From positions 186,001 to 250,000 of the forward strand of contig NZ_FRCX01000007.1 of NCBI RefSeq assembly GCF_900143065.1: 64,000 nt of DNA, in the 5' to 3' direction. Every line of letters begins with the position of its first letter. The stretch's first letter is position 1. The notes under the pieces were generated by a model that was given only the letters and a program-made list of their open reading frames with translations, had not been told where the DNA came from and searched no databases. This document shows, one piece after another, positions 56,804-64,000 of the stretch. The stretch comes from Duganella sacchari. GTDB taxonomy: Bacteria; Pseudomonadota; Gammaproteobacteria; Burkholderiales; Burkholderiaceae_D. A program made the position numbers and the translations under genes.

Positions 56804-59465
56804 CCCGCTGGACAAGGTATTGAACGATGGCGGCAGCCCGCTGTCGCAACTACGTCTGGCATGGCGCCGCAATATCCTGCTGCGGCTGGGGTTCGGGATC
56901 TTCCTCGCGGTAGCGATTTCCACCGCCATTTACACCACCTATGTGATGCAGTCGCTGCGCCGCGAGGCGGAGCAGAACCTGGGTGAGCGCGCCGAACGGC
57001 TGGCGGCGGTGCTGTCGCAGGCACTGGCGCGGCCGCTGTTCGACATCAATAGCGCGGCGGTATCCAGCGTAGTGGACGCTGCCGGCGCCACGCCGGAAGT
57101 GCTGGTGCTGCGCGTACTGGGGCCGAACGGCGTGGAGCTGGCCAGCTATGTGTCGCCGATGAAGGAGCCGGTGGCGGCGATCCACGTGCGGCGCCAGATC
57201 AGCTTCAGCGATGCGCGCCGCAGCTATCCGGTCGGCTCCATCGACCTGGCGTATTCGCGCCAGCAGATGGATAACGATTTGCAGCGGCAGATCGTCAATA
57301 CGGTGGCCGCCAACCTGCTGCTGGCGCTGGCGATCGTGCTGTCCATCTTTATTGTCGGGCGCCGTGCGGCGCGGCCGTTTGCCGACATCCGCACCGGCCT
57401 GGAGAAGCTGACGCGCGGCGAGACGGACATCAAGCTGTCCGGCATCGGCCGCGTCGATCAGGTGGGGCGCCTGTCGGACGCCGTGCTGCGTTTCCGCGAT
57501 ACGCTGACGCGCCTGCGCGATGCCGAGCGTGAGTTGCGCGACCTGAACGCCGAACTGGAACAACGCATCGCCACGCGCACGGCGGAGCTGACGCGCACCA
57601 CGCAAATCGCCCACGACAGCCAGGCCAAGCTGCAAACCATCGTTGATACGGCGCTGGATGCGGTGGTACGCATGGATCTGGACGGGCGTATCGTCGGCTG
57701 GAACCGTCAGGCGGAGGTGATCTTTGGCTGGCAGCGCGAAGAGGCGCTGGGACTGGACCTGGACAAGACCATCATTCCGCCGCGCTTCCGTTACGACCAC
57801 CGGCGCGGCATGCAGCGTTATCTGACCGGCGGCACCAGCGGCGTGCTCGATACGCGCATCGAGGTGTATGCCTTGCGCCGCAATGGCGAGGAATTCCCCA
57901 TCGAGCTGGCGATTACGCGCGTGAAGACCGAGGAGCATGACAGTTTTGAATTCTGCGCCTTCATCCGCGACATCAGCGAACGCCGCGAGCGCGAGCAAAA
58001 ACTGGTCACCGCCAATGTGATGGCGGAAGCGGCCAATATCGCCAAGTCGGAATTCCTCGCCAATATGAGCCACGAGATCCGCACGCCGATGAGCGCCGTG
58101 ATCGGCATGGCCTACCTGGCGCTGCGCACCGAACTGACGCCGCGCCAGCACGATTACATCAGCAAGATTCACCGTGCGGCGCTGACGCTGCTGGGCATCA
58201 TCAACGACATCCTGGACTTTTCCAAGATCGAGGCGGGGCGGCTGGAAGTGGAGGCGATTCCGTTCTCGCTGGAGGATGTGCTGGTCAACGTCAACAGTGT
58301 GACGGCGCAGCGTGCGGCCGACAAGCGGCTGACCTATGTGATTAACGTGGCGCCGGAAGTGCCGCGCTATCTGGTCGGCGATCCGCTGCGCCTGGGGCAG
58401 GTGCTGATTAATCTGGTCAATAACGCCGTGAAGTTTACGCTGGAAGGAAAGCTGGAGCTGCGGTGCGAGCTGCGCGGCAAGCGTGACGGCAAGGTGCTAC
58501 TGCGCTTCACGGTCCGGGACACCGGCATCGGCATGACGCCGCAGCAGAAGTCGCGCCTGTTCCGCGCTTTCAGCCAGGCCAATGGTTCGACCACGCGCCA
58601 GTTTGGCGGCACCGGCCTGGGGCTGTCGATTTCGCAGCAGCTGGTGCGGCTGATGGGCGGGAATATCGATGTCGAGAGCGAAGTCGATCACGGCTCGACC
58701 TTCTGCTTTGACCTGCCGTTCACGCAGTCCGACGCGGCGGCGCTGGCGGTGCAGGACGCGCTGCATCACGGGCAGGCCGGCGAGTTGAAGCTGGATGCCT
58801 CGCCACGCCGCACCGCGCGCGTGCTGCTGGCGGAGGACAGCGAGGATAACCAGGACGTCACGCGCGAGCTGCTGCAGCTGCAAGGGCTGGATGTGGAAGT
58901 GGTCGCCAACGGCAAGGAAGCGCTGGAGCGCTTAATGGCCGCCGGCCCGCTGGCCTATGATCTGGTGCTGATGGACCTGGGCATGCCGGTGATGGACGGC
59001 CACCAGGCCACGCGCCTGCTGCGCATGGACAGCCGCTTCAGCGCGCTGCCGATCATCGCCGTCACCTCGAATGCGCTGGCTGGCATACGGGCGCGCTGCC
59101 TGGAGGAGGGCATGCAGGACTACCTCACCAAGCCGATCGATCCGCAGCGCCTGTACACGGTGCTGTCACGCTGGCTGGGCATGTCAATGAAGGTGATTCC
59201 GCCAGTGCCGCCGGCGCAGGAGACGGCCAGCGGCGATGCCTGCGCCACGCTGGGCGATGCGCGCCATGCCTTGCGCGAGCTGGCGGCGCTGGTGGGGGAG
59301 TTCAGCGGCGAGAGCGTGGATTATTTCGAGCGCACGCAGGCCTGCCTGGCGACCGTCCTGTCTTCGCAGGAGATGGCGCGGCTGAATCATCTTATGGAGC
59401 AGTACGAGTTTGCGGCGGCAGAAAAACTGCTGGCCGACGCGATCAGGAACCAGGAGACACCATGA
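56799..59465 (+). CDS. Hybrid sensor histidine kinase
   Basis: 888 residues from the presumed start. Two membrane helices (about 30-52 and 168-190) enclose a 115-residue periplasmic sensor. HAMP (about 190-243), coiled coil and PAS (about 285-400) precede HisKA with H425 (SHEIRTPMSAV), HATPase (NAVKFTLEGK; GTGLGLSISQ) and a receiver with D726 (LMDLGMPVMDG). No clear HPt. Start problem: no in-frame ATG lies near. AAGGAG at 56787-56792 sits six bases before an ATT at 56799 that overlaps the upstream stop; TTG 56820 is the first canonical option, and ATG 56688 would overlap the upstream gene by 116 bases. Confidence 0.9.
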   Translation: MDPLDKVLNDGGSPLSQLRLAWRRNILLRLGFGIFLAVAISTAIYTTYVMQSLRREAEQNLGERAERLAAVLSQALARPLFDINSAAVSSVVDAAGATPEVLVLRVLGPNGVELASYVSPMKEPVAAIHVRRQISFSDARRSYPVGSIDLAYSRQQMDNDLQRQIVNTVAANLLLALAIVLSIFIVGRRAARPFADIRTGLEKLTRGETDIKLSGIGRVDQVGRLSDAVLRFRDTLTRLRDAERELRDLNAELEQRIATRTAELTRTTQIAHDSQAKLQTIVDTALDAVVRMDLDGRIVGWNRQAEVIFGWQREEALGLDLDKTIIPPRFRYDHRRGMQRYLTGGTSGVLDTRIEVYALRRNGEEFPIELAITRVKTEEHDSFEFCAFIRDISERREREQKLVTANVMAEAANIAKSEFLANMSHEIRTPMSAVIGMAYLALRTELTPRQHDYISKIHRAALTLLGIINDILDFSKIEAGRLEVEAIPFSLEDVLVNVNSVTAQRAADKRLTYVINVAPEVPRYLVGDPLRLGQVLINLVNNAVKFTLEGKLELRCELRGKRDGKVLLRFTVRDTGIGMTPQQKSRLFRAFSQANGSTTRQFGGTGLGLSISQQLVRLMGGNIDVESEVDHGSTFCFDLPFTQSDAAALAVQDALHHGQAGELKLDASPRRTARVLLAEDSEDNQDVTRELLQLQGLDVEVVANGKEALERLMAAGPLAYDLVLMDLGMPVMDGHQATRLLRMDSRFSALPIIAVTSNALAGIRARCLEEGMQDYLTKPIDPQRLYTVLSRWLGMSMKVIPPVPPAQETASGDACATLGDARHALRELAALVGEFSGESVDYFERTQACLATVLSSQEMARLNHLMEQYEFAAAEKLLADAIRNQETP

Positions 59466-59839
59466 ATACCCAGAACAACCGCCGTACAGTGCTGATCGTT
59501 GACGATACGCCGGACAACATCACCTTGCTGTCCAATCTGCTCAAGGACAAGTACAACACCAAGGTCGCCACCAGCGGCGCGACGGCCTTGCAGATCGTGG
59601 CATCGTCAAAAGTGGACCTGATCCTGCTGGACATCATGATGCCGGACATGGATGGCATAGAAACCTGCCGCCGCCTCAAGGCCGATCCGGGCAGCAGCGC
59701 GATACCGGTGGTTTTCCTGACGGCGAAAAGCCAGCAGGAGGACGAATCGCTGGGGCGCAGCGCCGGTGCGGTGGACTTCCTGCGCAAACCGGTGAATCCC
59801 GACTTGTTATTCGCCCGCGTTGCTGCGCACCTGAAATGA
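59462..59839 (+). CDS. Single-domain response regulator
   Basis: 125 residues, a bare receiver domain. Acidic pocket VDDT (about 13-16), phospho-acceptor D57 (LILLDIMMPDMDG), Thr in FLTAK and Lys in FLRKPVNP. No output domain, like CheY. The start overlaps the kinase stop by four bases. It could take phosphate from the hybrid kinase and act through protein contact. Confidence 0.92.
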   Translation: MNTQNNRRTVLIVDDTPDNITLLSNLLKDKYNTKVATSGATALQIVASSKVDLILLDIMMPDMDGIETCRRLKADPGSSAIPVVFLTAKSQQEDESLGRSAGAVDFLRKPVNPDLLFARVAAHLK

Positions 59840-59847
59840 TATATACT
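59820..59847 (+). promoter_or_regulatory. Promoter of the H1-like gene
   Basis: TTGCTG (59820-59825), 16-base spacer, TATACT (59842-59847). Lies at the end of the response-regulator gene in an AT-rich stretch. Confidence 0.5.
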
Positions 59848-59877
59848 ATTTATATTGTTGATTAAAATGGAGTAGAA

Positions 59878-60396
59878 ATGGTTACCAAAGCAGCCCCAAA
59901 AACCGCCGCCACCAAGACCAGCACCGCCAAACCAGCGGTGAAAACCGCCGCCCGGCCAGCCTCAAAAGCGGCTGCGCCCAAGGTGGCACCGAAAGCGGTT
60001 GCCAAGCCGGCGCCGAAAGCTGCACCGAAAGCCGCTGTCAAACCGGCGCCGAAGGCTGTGCCGAAAGCCGCTCCCAAGGCTGCGCCAAAAGCCGCGCCGA
60101 AAGCCGTCGCCAAGCCGAAAGTCGCACCCAAGGCCACCGCCAAGCCAGCTACTCCTGAAGTGAAAGTCAAAGTTCAGAAAGAAAAACTGGTACGTGACAG
60201 TTTCACCATGCCGGAAGCCGAATATGCGGTGCTGGGCCAGGTGAAGAAAGCTGCGCTGAAAGCCGGTTTCGAAGTCAAAAAGAGCGAATTGCTGCGCGTG
60301 GGCGTGGCGCTGATCTCGCAAATCGACCTGGCGACGCTGAAAAACGTGCTGGCCGGCCTGCCGCAGCTGAAGACTGGCCGCCCTAAAAAGAGCTGA
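59878..60396 (+). CDS. Histone-H1-like protein with ribbon-helix-helix-like C-terminus
   Basis: 172 residues. Residues 1-105 are a Lys-Ala-Pro tail of repeated PKAAPKA-type units, like eukaryotic H1 tails and bacterial AlgP/HctB. Residues about 107-160 (VRDSFTMPEAEYAVLGQVKKAALKAGFEVKKSELLRVGVALIS) fit a short strand and two helices as in ribbon-helix-helix DNA-binding proteins. Very basic. Probably a nucleoid-associated protein; the tail would bind DNA non-specifically and the C-terminal part may dimerise. GGAG precedes ATG 59878. The repetitive tail may vary in length between strains. Confidence 0.85.
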   Translation: MVTKAAPKTAATKTSTAKPAVKTAARPASKAAAPKVAPKAVAKPAPKAAPKAAVKPAPKAVPKAAPKAAPKAAPKAVAKPKVAPKATAKPATPEVKVKVQKEKLVRDSFTMPEAEYAVLGQVKKAALKAGFEVKKSELLRVGVALISQIDLATLKNVLAGLPQLKTGRPKKS

Positions 60397-60415
60397 TTAA
60401 AAAACAACATGTCAT

Positions 60416-60441
60416 GAAAATGACATTCCTTTGTCATTTTC
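60416..60441. terminator. Hairpin after the H1-like gene
   Basis: GAAAATGACA-ttcctt-TGTCATTTTC: a 10-bp perfect stem, 19 bases after the stop. The 3' arm ends in TTTTC, so it can work as a terminator, though the T run is short. Confidence 0.7.
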
Positions 60442-60493
60442 TTGAAAAATTCGATGGTTACGCTTGCTTCGTCTTCCACAGAAAGGATGAAGC

Positions 60494-61264
60494 ATGCAAA
60501 CCTCGATCATACAAGCGGACGCCCGAGCAACGTCCGGTAAGCTGGTACTCAGTATGGCAAGCACGCCGGAAGAACTGCGCGAAGTTCAACGCCTGCGCTA
60601 CAAGGTGTTTATTGAATCCATGGGCTTGAGCGCACTGCAACGTGCCGATGGCCTGGATAGCGACGAATTCGACGAGCACTGCGATCACCTGATCGTGCGT
60701 GACTCCGACACCCTGATGGTGGTCGGCACCTACCGTCTGCTGAGCGCCAACCGCGCCCGCAAACTGGGCCGCCTGTACTCCGAAGGCGAGTTCGATCTGG
60801 GCCGCCTGAACAACATCCGCAACCGCATCGTGGAAGCCGGCCGCGCCTGCATCCACCCGGATTACCGCGGCGGCAGCGTCATCATGCTGCTGTGGTCCGG
60901 CCTGGCCGAATACATGCGCCGCGAGAACGCCGAGTTCCTGGTCGGCTGCGCCAGCATCTCGCTGGCCGATGGCGGCCACAATGCCGTCGCCGTGTACCAG
61001 CAGCTGATCGCGAAAAACCTGGCGCCGATCGAATACCGCGTCACCCCGCATCTGCCGTTCCCGTTCTCCAAGCTGGAAGCTGCCCAGAAACCGCAAGTGC
61101 CGGCACTGCTGAAAGGTTATATGCGTTCGGGCGCATGGATCTGCGGCGAACCGGCCTGGGACCCTGATTTCGAAAGCGCCGACCTGTTCCTGCTGATGCC
61201 GCTGGCGAACCTGGATTCGCGCTACGCCCGCCACTACGGCGTAAGCGAACTGCAGGCCGCCTGA
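60494..61264 (+). CDS. GNAT acyltransferase, OlsB-like
   Basis: 256 residues of the Acetyltransf_5 group: RLRYKVFIESMGL near residue 33, DEHCDHLIVRD, VVGTYRLL and IVEAGRACIHPDYRGGSVIMLLWSGLAEYM. It matches the pattern of OlsB and related N-acyltransferases that move a hydroxy-fatty acyl from ACP to ornithine, first step of ornithine lipid synthesis. OlsA is not adjacent; some family members have other amine acceptors. AAAGGATG precedes the ATG. Confidence 0.8.
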   Translation: MQTSIIQADARATSGKLVLSMASTPEELREVQRLRYKVFIESMGLSALQRADGLDSDEFDEHCDHLIVRDSDTLMVVGTYRLLSANRARKLGRLYSEGEFDLGRLNNIRNRIVEAGRACIHPDYRGGSVIMLLWSGLAEYMRRENAEFLVGCASISLADGGHNAVAVYQQLIAKNLAPIEYRVTPHLPFPFSKLEAAQKPQVPALLKGYMRSGAWICGEPAWDPDFESADLFLLMPLANLDSRYARHYGVSELQAA

Positions 61265-61285
61265 CGCGCGGATCCGGCCCCGTGT

Positions 61286-61309
61286 AGAATAAGCCGTTGT
61301 GCTTATTCT
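61286..61309. promoter_or_regulatory. Hairpin upstream of fdhD
   Basis: AGAATAAG-ccgttgtg-CTTATTCT, 8-bp perfect inverted repeat 11 bases before the fdhD start. It could be an operator or hide the ribosome-binding site; as it lacks a T run it is not a typical terminator. Confidence 0.5.
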
Positions 61310-61320
61310 GCGGGGCTGTG

Positions 61321-62130
61321 ATGAAGTTGGATCTGGATAGTGATAAAGCGGGCTTTCAAGAGCGCCCGATAACGCGCCATCAAGGCGCGCAGGCCCGCAG
61401 CCTGGTCGATGCCGTGGTCGAAGAAGTGCCCGTGGCACTGGTCTTCAATGGCCTCTCGCATGCCGTCATGATGGTCACGCCGCGTGACCTGCAGCCGTTT
61501 GCCATGGGCTTTGCCCTGACCGAAGGGCTGGTCGCCAAAGCGTCCGATATTTTCGATATTGAAGTGCGCGAGCATGCGCGCAGCTTTGAGCTTGACATCA
61601 CCATCGCCACCGGGGATTTCGTCCAGCTCAAGCAGCAGCGCCGTTCAATGGCGGGCCGCAGTGGCTGCGGCGTGTGCGGCGTCGAAAGCCTGGCGCTGCT
61701 GGATTTGCAGCCTGAACGCATTGTCGCCGCGCCCTTGCATGCGGACGGCGGCATGCAGCCGGCCATCGCGATCGCCGTGTCGCAACTGGGGCAGTATCAG
61801 GACCTGATGCGCGCCACCGGCGGTGTGCATGCCGCGGCATGGTGCGACGCCAGCGGCAACGTGCTGCGCGTATGCGAGGATGTGGGCCGTCACAATGCCC
61901 TCGACAAGCTGATTGGCCATCTGGCGCTTGAAGGCGTGGACATGCAGCGCGGCTTCGTCTTCATGTCCAGCCGCGCCAGTTATGAGCTGGTGCGCAAGGC
62001 GGCGCGCATGCATATTCCCATGCTGGCCACCATCTCCGCCCCGAGCACGCTGGCGATCGACATTGCCATCGAAGCGGGCATCAAGCTGGTGAGCTTCTGC
62101 CGCCAGGACGGCTGCGTCGAATACACCTGA
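61321..62130 (+). CDS. fdhD: Formate dehydrogenase accessory sulfurtransferase FdhD
   Basis: 269 residues. The sulfur-carrying pair is in GRSGCGVCG (C116, C119, near the E. coli C121/C124). FAMGFALTEGL and CEDVGRHNALDKLIG are the other family motifs. Transfers sulfur from IscS to the molybdenum cofactor of formate dehydrogenases. A molybdopterin oxidoreductase gene lies 1.5 kb downstream on the other strand, a likely client. Start 61321 was chosen; a slightly longer frame begins at 61297. Confidence 0.95.
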   Translation: MKLDLDSDKAGFQERPITRHQGAQARSLVDAVVEEVPVALVFNGLSHAVMMVTPRDLQPFAMGFALTEGLVAKASDIFDIEVREHARSFELDITIATGDFVQLKQQRRSMAGRSGCGVCGVESLALLDLQPERIVAAPLHADGGMQPAIAIAVSQLGQYQDLMRATGGVHAAAWCDASGNVLRVCEDVGRHNALDKLIGHLALEGVDMQRGFVFMSSRASYELVRKAARMHIPMLATISAPSTLAIDIAIEAGIKLVSFCRQDGCVEYT

Positions 62131-62136
62131 ATGCAA

Positions 62137-62553
62137 TTACGGGCGGCGGAAGAAAATCAGCTCGGGGTCGCCGTCGTCGAGATTGTCGATCTGCCCACTC
62201 GGCTCGAACCCCAGCTTCTCAAACATGCTCCGCATGGCGGCGTTGGAGGCGTTGGTGGAGCTGAATAGCTTCGAGGACGGAACTTGGGATTGAATATGGC
62301 GGATGATTGCGGCGCCCAGGCCCAGGCGACGGAAGGCGGCACCCACCATGACCATCTCGATAAACGGCTGTCCAAAGAATTGCGTGGTCAGCACGCCATA
62401 CGCGGCAACCGTGCCACTGACCTCGGCCACATGGCAATCGGCGGATGCCAGCCAGTGATGGATTTGAGCGCAACGCTCAGGCGTCTCTGCCGCCACAGTG
62501 TCGATCGCGCACAGCGCTGCGTAGTCTGCAATTGTCGCTGGCCGAATCTTCAT
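62137..62553 (-). CDS. GNAT-family N-acetyltransferase
   Basis: 138 residues. IRPATIADYAALCAID is the usual opening, VAAYGVLTTQFFGQPFIEMVMVGAAFRRLGLGAAIIRHI gives the acetyl-CoA motif (RRLGLGAA), and SNAAMRSMFEKLGFEPSG the closing helix and strand. Substrate not predictable. Convergent with fdhD, six bases apart. Confidence 0.88.
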   Translation of the reverse strand: MKIRPATIADYAALCAIDTVAAETPERCAQIHHWLASADCHVAEVSGTVAAYGVLTTQFFGQPFIEMVMVGAAFRRLGLGAAIIRHIQSQVPSSKLFSSTNASNAAMRSMFEKLGFEPSGQIDNLDDGDPELIFFRRP

Positions 62554-62575
62554 CTCCCTGAAGGTACTCCGGTGC

Positions 62576-63046
62576 TTATTTTTTCGCGCGCGTAGACAGC
62601 GCCACGATGGCAGCGCCTGCGGCCAGGACCAGCGCGTCTTCGATCAAGCCGCTGCGGGTCTGGCCGATGCGCGCCATGGCCTGCTTGCGGCCCGCCAGCG
62701 TCATGTAGGCCAAAGGCACTGCCGTGGCGACGGCAACGGCGGCGCCCGCTTTTTCGCGGCCTTGTGGCGCCAGCGCTGCCCCGGCGATGCCCGCGCTCAT
62801 CACGCGTGCCAACAGGCCGAGGAAGACCGTGCGGTCAGGTGCAGTCTTCATCTTGTCGCCAAACAGTTCTCCGACACCCATGGCCAGCGCGCCAAATTTA
62901 AACAAAGGCCGGTCCAGCAGGAACAGTTCGCCGGTGGTGTCGCGGTCGGCCAGGCGGGCGGCCGAAATGGTGGCCATCGGCGTCATGGAACGCGCACTGG
63001 CAACGGCGCCGATCAGGGCGGAAGAGAGCAGGCTAGGGTTCTTCAT
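62576..63046 (-). CDS. DUF4126-like membrane protein
   Basis: 156 residues. Four hydrophobic stretches, rich in Ala and Gly, with SALIGAVASARSMTPMATISAARL at the start and DKMKTAPDRTVFLGLLARVMSAGIAGAAL in the middle, fitting the small DUF4126 group. Inner membrane; role unknown. Upstream of the GNAT gene on the same strand, 22 bases apart, so possibly co-transcribed. Confidence 0.7.
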   Translation of the reverse strand: MKNPSLLSSALIGAVASARSMTPMATISAARLADRDTTGELFLLDRPLFKFGALAMGVGELFGDKMKTAPDRTVFLGLLARVMSAGIAGAALAPQGREKAGAAVAVATAVPLAYMTLAGRKQAMARIGQTRSGLIEDALVLAAGAAIVALSTRAKK

Positions 63047-63225
63047 CTTGATTGACTCCCAAAGTAGTTTTTCGCATCACCCTACCTTAGGAGCTATTTC
63101 AGATTCCATCTGTTAGATGAAGCACGCAACACGGCCGAGGTCATGCAAAAAAGCGCGACCGCGGCACATTGAAACCCATGTCGAAGTTGATGCAAGAAGT
63201 GACGCGGGCTTTTTCATGGCTGGCC

Positions 63226-63645
63226 TCACAGTTTGACGTACTCGGCCTCTGCCACGTTATAGACCATCACGATGCCCGTTGAATTGACTTGATAGCGGTC
63301 GCGCACAGGCGCTACGGCTGGATCTCCGCCACATTTGTCATCGTGTATTTCACGCGCGGCAAACTCCCATAGTTCGGCTGCCGGCATACCGGGAGCATCG
63401 TTTTCGCTGGCGAAGGCAAGGCAGTCCAGATCGGCGGTCTTGTGCTGCTTCAGCGCAGACAGCAGCAGTTCCAGCGCCTGGTTTTCGGTGATCTGCGCAG
63501 GCGCCAGAGGTTTGCTGGCCTTGGCCCTGGTGTGCGCGGCCGGCGCCGCCTTGGGCGGCTCGGGTGCGCGGGAGCATGCCAGCAGCAGGGCGGCAAGGTA
63601 GAACAGCGTGGCGCGTTTTGCGTATGACGTGTTGTTCGTGTTCAT
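63226..63645 (-). CDS. Hypothetical lipoprotein
   Basis: 139 residues. The signal ends in LLLAC, giving a lipidated Cys near residue 24, followed by a Pro/Ala linker (APEPPKAAPAAHTRAKASK) and a C-terminal domain with two cysteines (DLDCLAF, DDKCGGD). AGIVMVYNVAEAEY-like end. Starts inside the end of the molybdopterin oxidoreductase gene (ATGA overlap), so it is in the same operon; a role in maturing or anchoring that enzyme is possible. No family recognised. Confidence 0.75.
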   Translation of the reverse strand: MNTNNTSYAKRATLFYLAALLLACSRAPEPPKAAPAAHTRAKASKPLAPAQITENQALELLLSALKQHKTADLDCLAFASENDAPGMPAAELWEFAAREIHDDKCGGDPAVAPVRDRYQVNSTGIVMVYNVAEAEYVKL

Positions 63646-64000
63646 GCCGTTGCGCGCTCCAGCAGTACCGGGATCGATTTCGAGGTTGGGGTGCCGGCGC
63701 CGTCGGCGGTGCTGTGCAGTGGCACCAGGCCATTGGTCTCCGGGAAGTAGGAACCCAGGCAGCCGCGCGGGATATCGTATTCCACCAGCAGGAAGTCGTC
63801 GGCACGGCGCACCACGTCGTCGTCCCATACGCTGACCAGATTGACGTGCTCACCATCCTTGAAGCCCAGCATGGCCAGGTCGTCCTTGTTGATGAACACC
63901 ACGCGGCGCAGGCCGAATACGCCGCGGTAGCGGTCGTCCATGCCGTAGATGGTGGTGTTGTACTGGTCGTGCGAGCGGGCCGTCATCAGCGTCATCAGGC
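63642..64000 (-). CDS. Molybdopterin oxidoreductase, formate-dehydrogenase-like (C-terminal part)
   Basis: Only the last 119 or so residues are in the window; the gene continues past base 64000. TARSHDQYNTTIYGMDDRYRG and GLVPLHS..TPTSKSIPVLLE belong to the C-terminal molybdopterin-guanine-dinucleotide-binding domain of the FdhF/YdeP-like family. Relatives oxidise formate or are involved in acid response. fdhD nearby supports a formate-dehydrogenase-type client. The lipoprotein gene overlaps its stop by four bases. Confidence 0.85.
   Translation of the reverse strand, partial: LMTLMTARSHDQYNTTIYGMDDRYRGVFGLRRVVFINKDDLAMLGFKDGEHVNLVSVWDDDVVRRADDFLLVEYDIPRGCLGSYFPETNGLVPLHSTADGAGTPTSKSIPVLLERATA

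Noticed and set aside
59930..60190. Repetitive GCC/AAG-rich DNA in the H1-like gene as a possible CRISPR or satellite
   Set aside because: Units are imperfect, in frame and encode a Lys-Ala-Pro tail; there are no unique spacers.

Overview
The window is ordinary chromosomal DNA from a GC-rich betaproteobacterium. It most resembles an Oxalobacteraceae member of the Duganella/Massilia/Janthinobacterium type. This is inferred from gene content and order (hemC-hemD-hemX-hemY, nadE-glnB, serS next to tRNA-Ser, a persulfide dioxygenase-rhodanese fusion, an OsmC-YcaO fusion), from strong GC preference at third codon positions, and from many signalling proteins. No rRNA, prophage, insertion sequence or CRISPR array was seen. 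The genes are tightly packed: I found no gene-free stretch longer than about 300 bases.

Layout. 1-4349: haem biosynthesis operon hemC-hemD-hemX-hemY ending in a terminator. 4332-4852: two small membrane-protein genes of lower GC. 4922-8562: persulfide dioxygenase-rhodanese, pyrophosphatase, a Crp-like regulator and a FemAB-like acyltransferase. 8657-11197: nadE and glnB. 11310-16598: a sulfate-ester cluster (arylsulfotransferase-like protein, TonB-dependent receptor, Tat-exported sulfatase). 16607-17936: two SRPBCC proteins and an ArsR repressor, preceded by duplicated operator-like repeats. 17933-20765: TRIC channel, LysR regulator divergent from an old-yellow-enzyme gene, and a 30-bp palindrome. 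20787-27040: Smr protein, trxB, ftsK, lolA, rarA. 27088-29165: hydrolase, two convergent exported TonB-C-like proteins and a small secreted protein. 29258-30916: serS, two identical tRNA-Ser(CGA) genes and tandem terminators. 30954-34100: small exported and hypothetical proteins, including a 46-residue membrane peptide.

34146-37574 encodes a large hybrid histidine kinase. It is followed by an opposed pair of M16 peptidases (37552-40252), a thioesterase and an exported hydrolase (40357-41903), and the OsmC-YcaO protein (41994-44192). Next come a DJ-1/PfpI protein and a KTSC protein, then an MFS transporter with a DapA-like lyase divergent from a MocR-type regulator. A SET-domain methyltransferase overlaps tail to tail with a CHASE-PAS-GGDEF-EAL protein. 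Then follow a spermidine-synthase-like protein, a degenerate GGDEF membrane protein, and ppx. 56030-59839 looks like a sensory operon: periplasmic binding protein, hybrid kinase, single-domain response regulator. The end holds a histone-H1-like protein with a ribbon-helix-helix-like C-terminus, an OlsB-like acyltransferase, fdhD, a GNAT protein, a DUF4126-like protein, a lipoprotein, and the C-terminal end of a molybdopterin oxidoreductase that runs off the right edge.

The points most worth a second look are the sulfate-ester cluster, the SBP-kinase-regulator operon (with a possible ATT start), the GGDEF protein lacking two metal ligands, the H1-like/RHH fusion, the OsmC-YcaO protein, the DapA-MFS-MocR locus with a palindrome abutting the start codon, and the interlocking inverted repeats at 33281-33323. 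All function calls come from reading the sequence; no database search was run.
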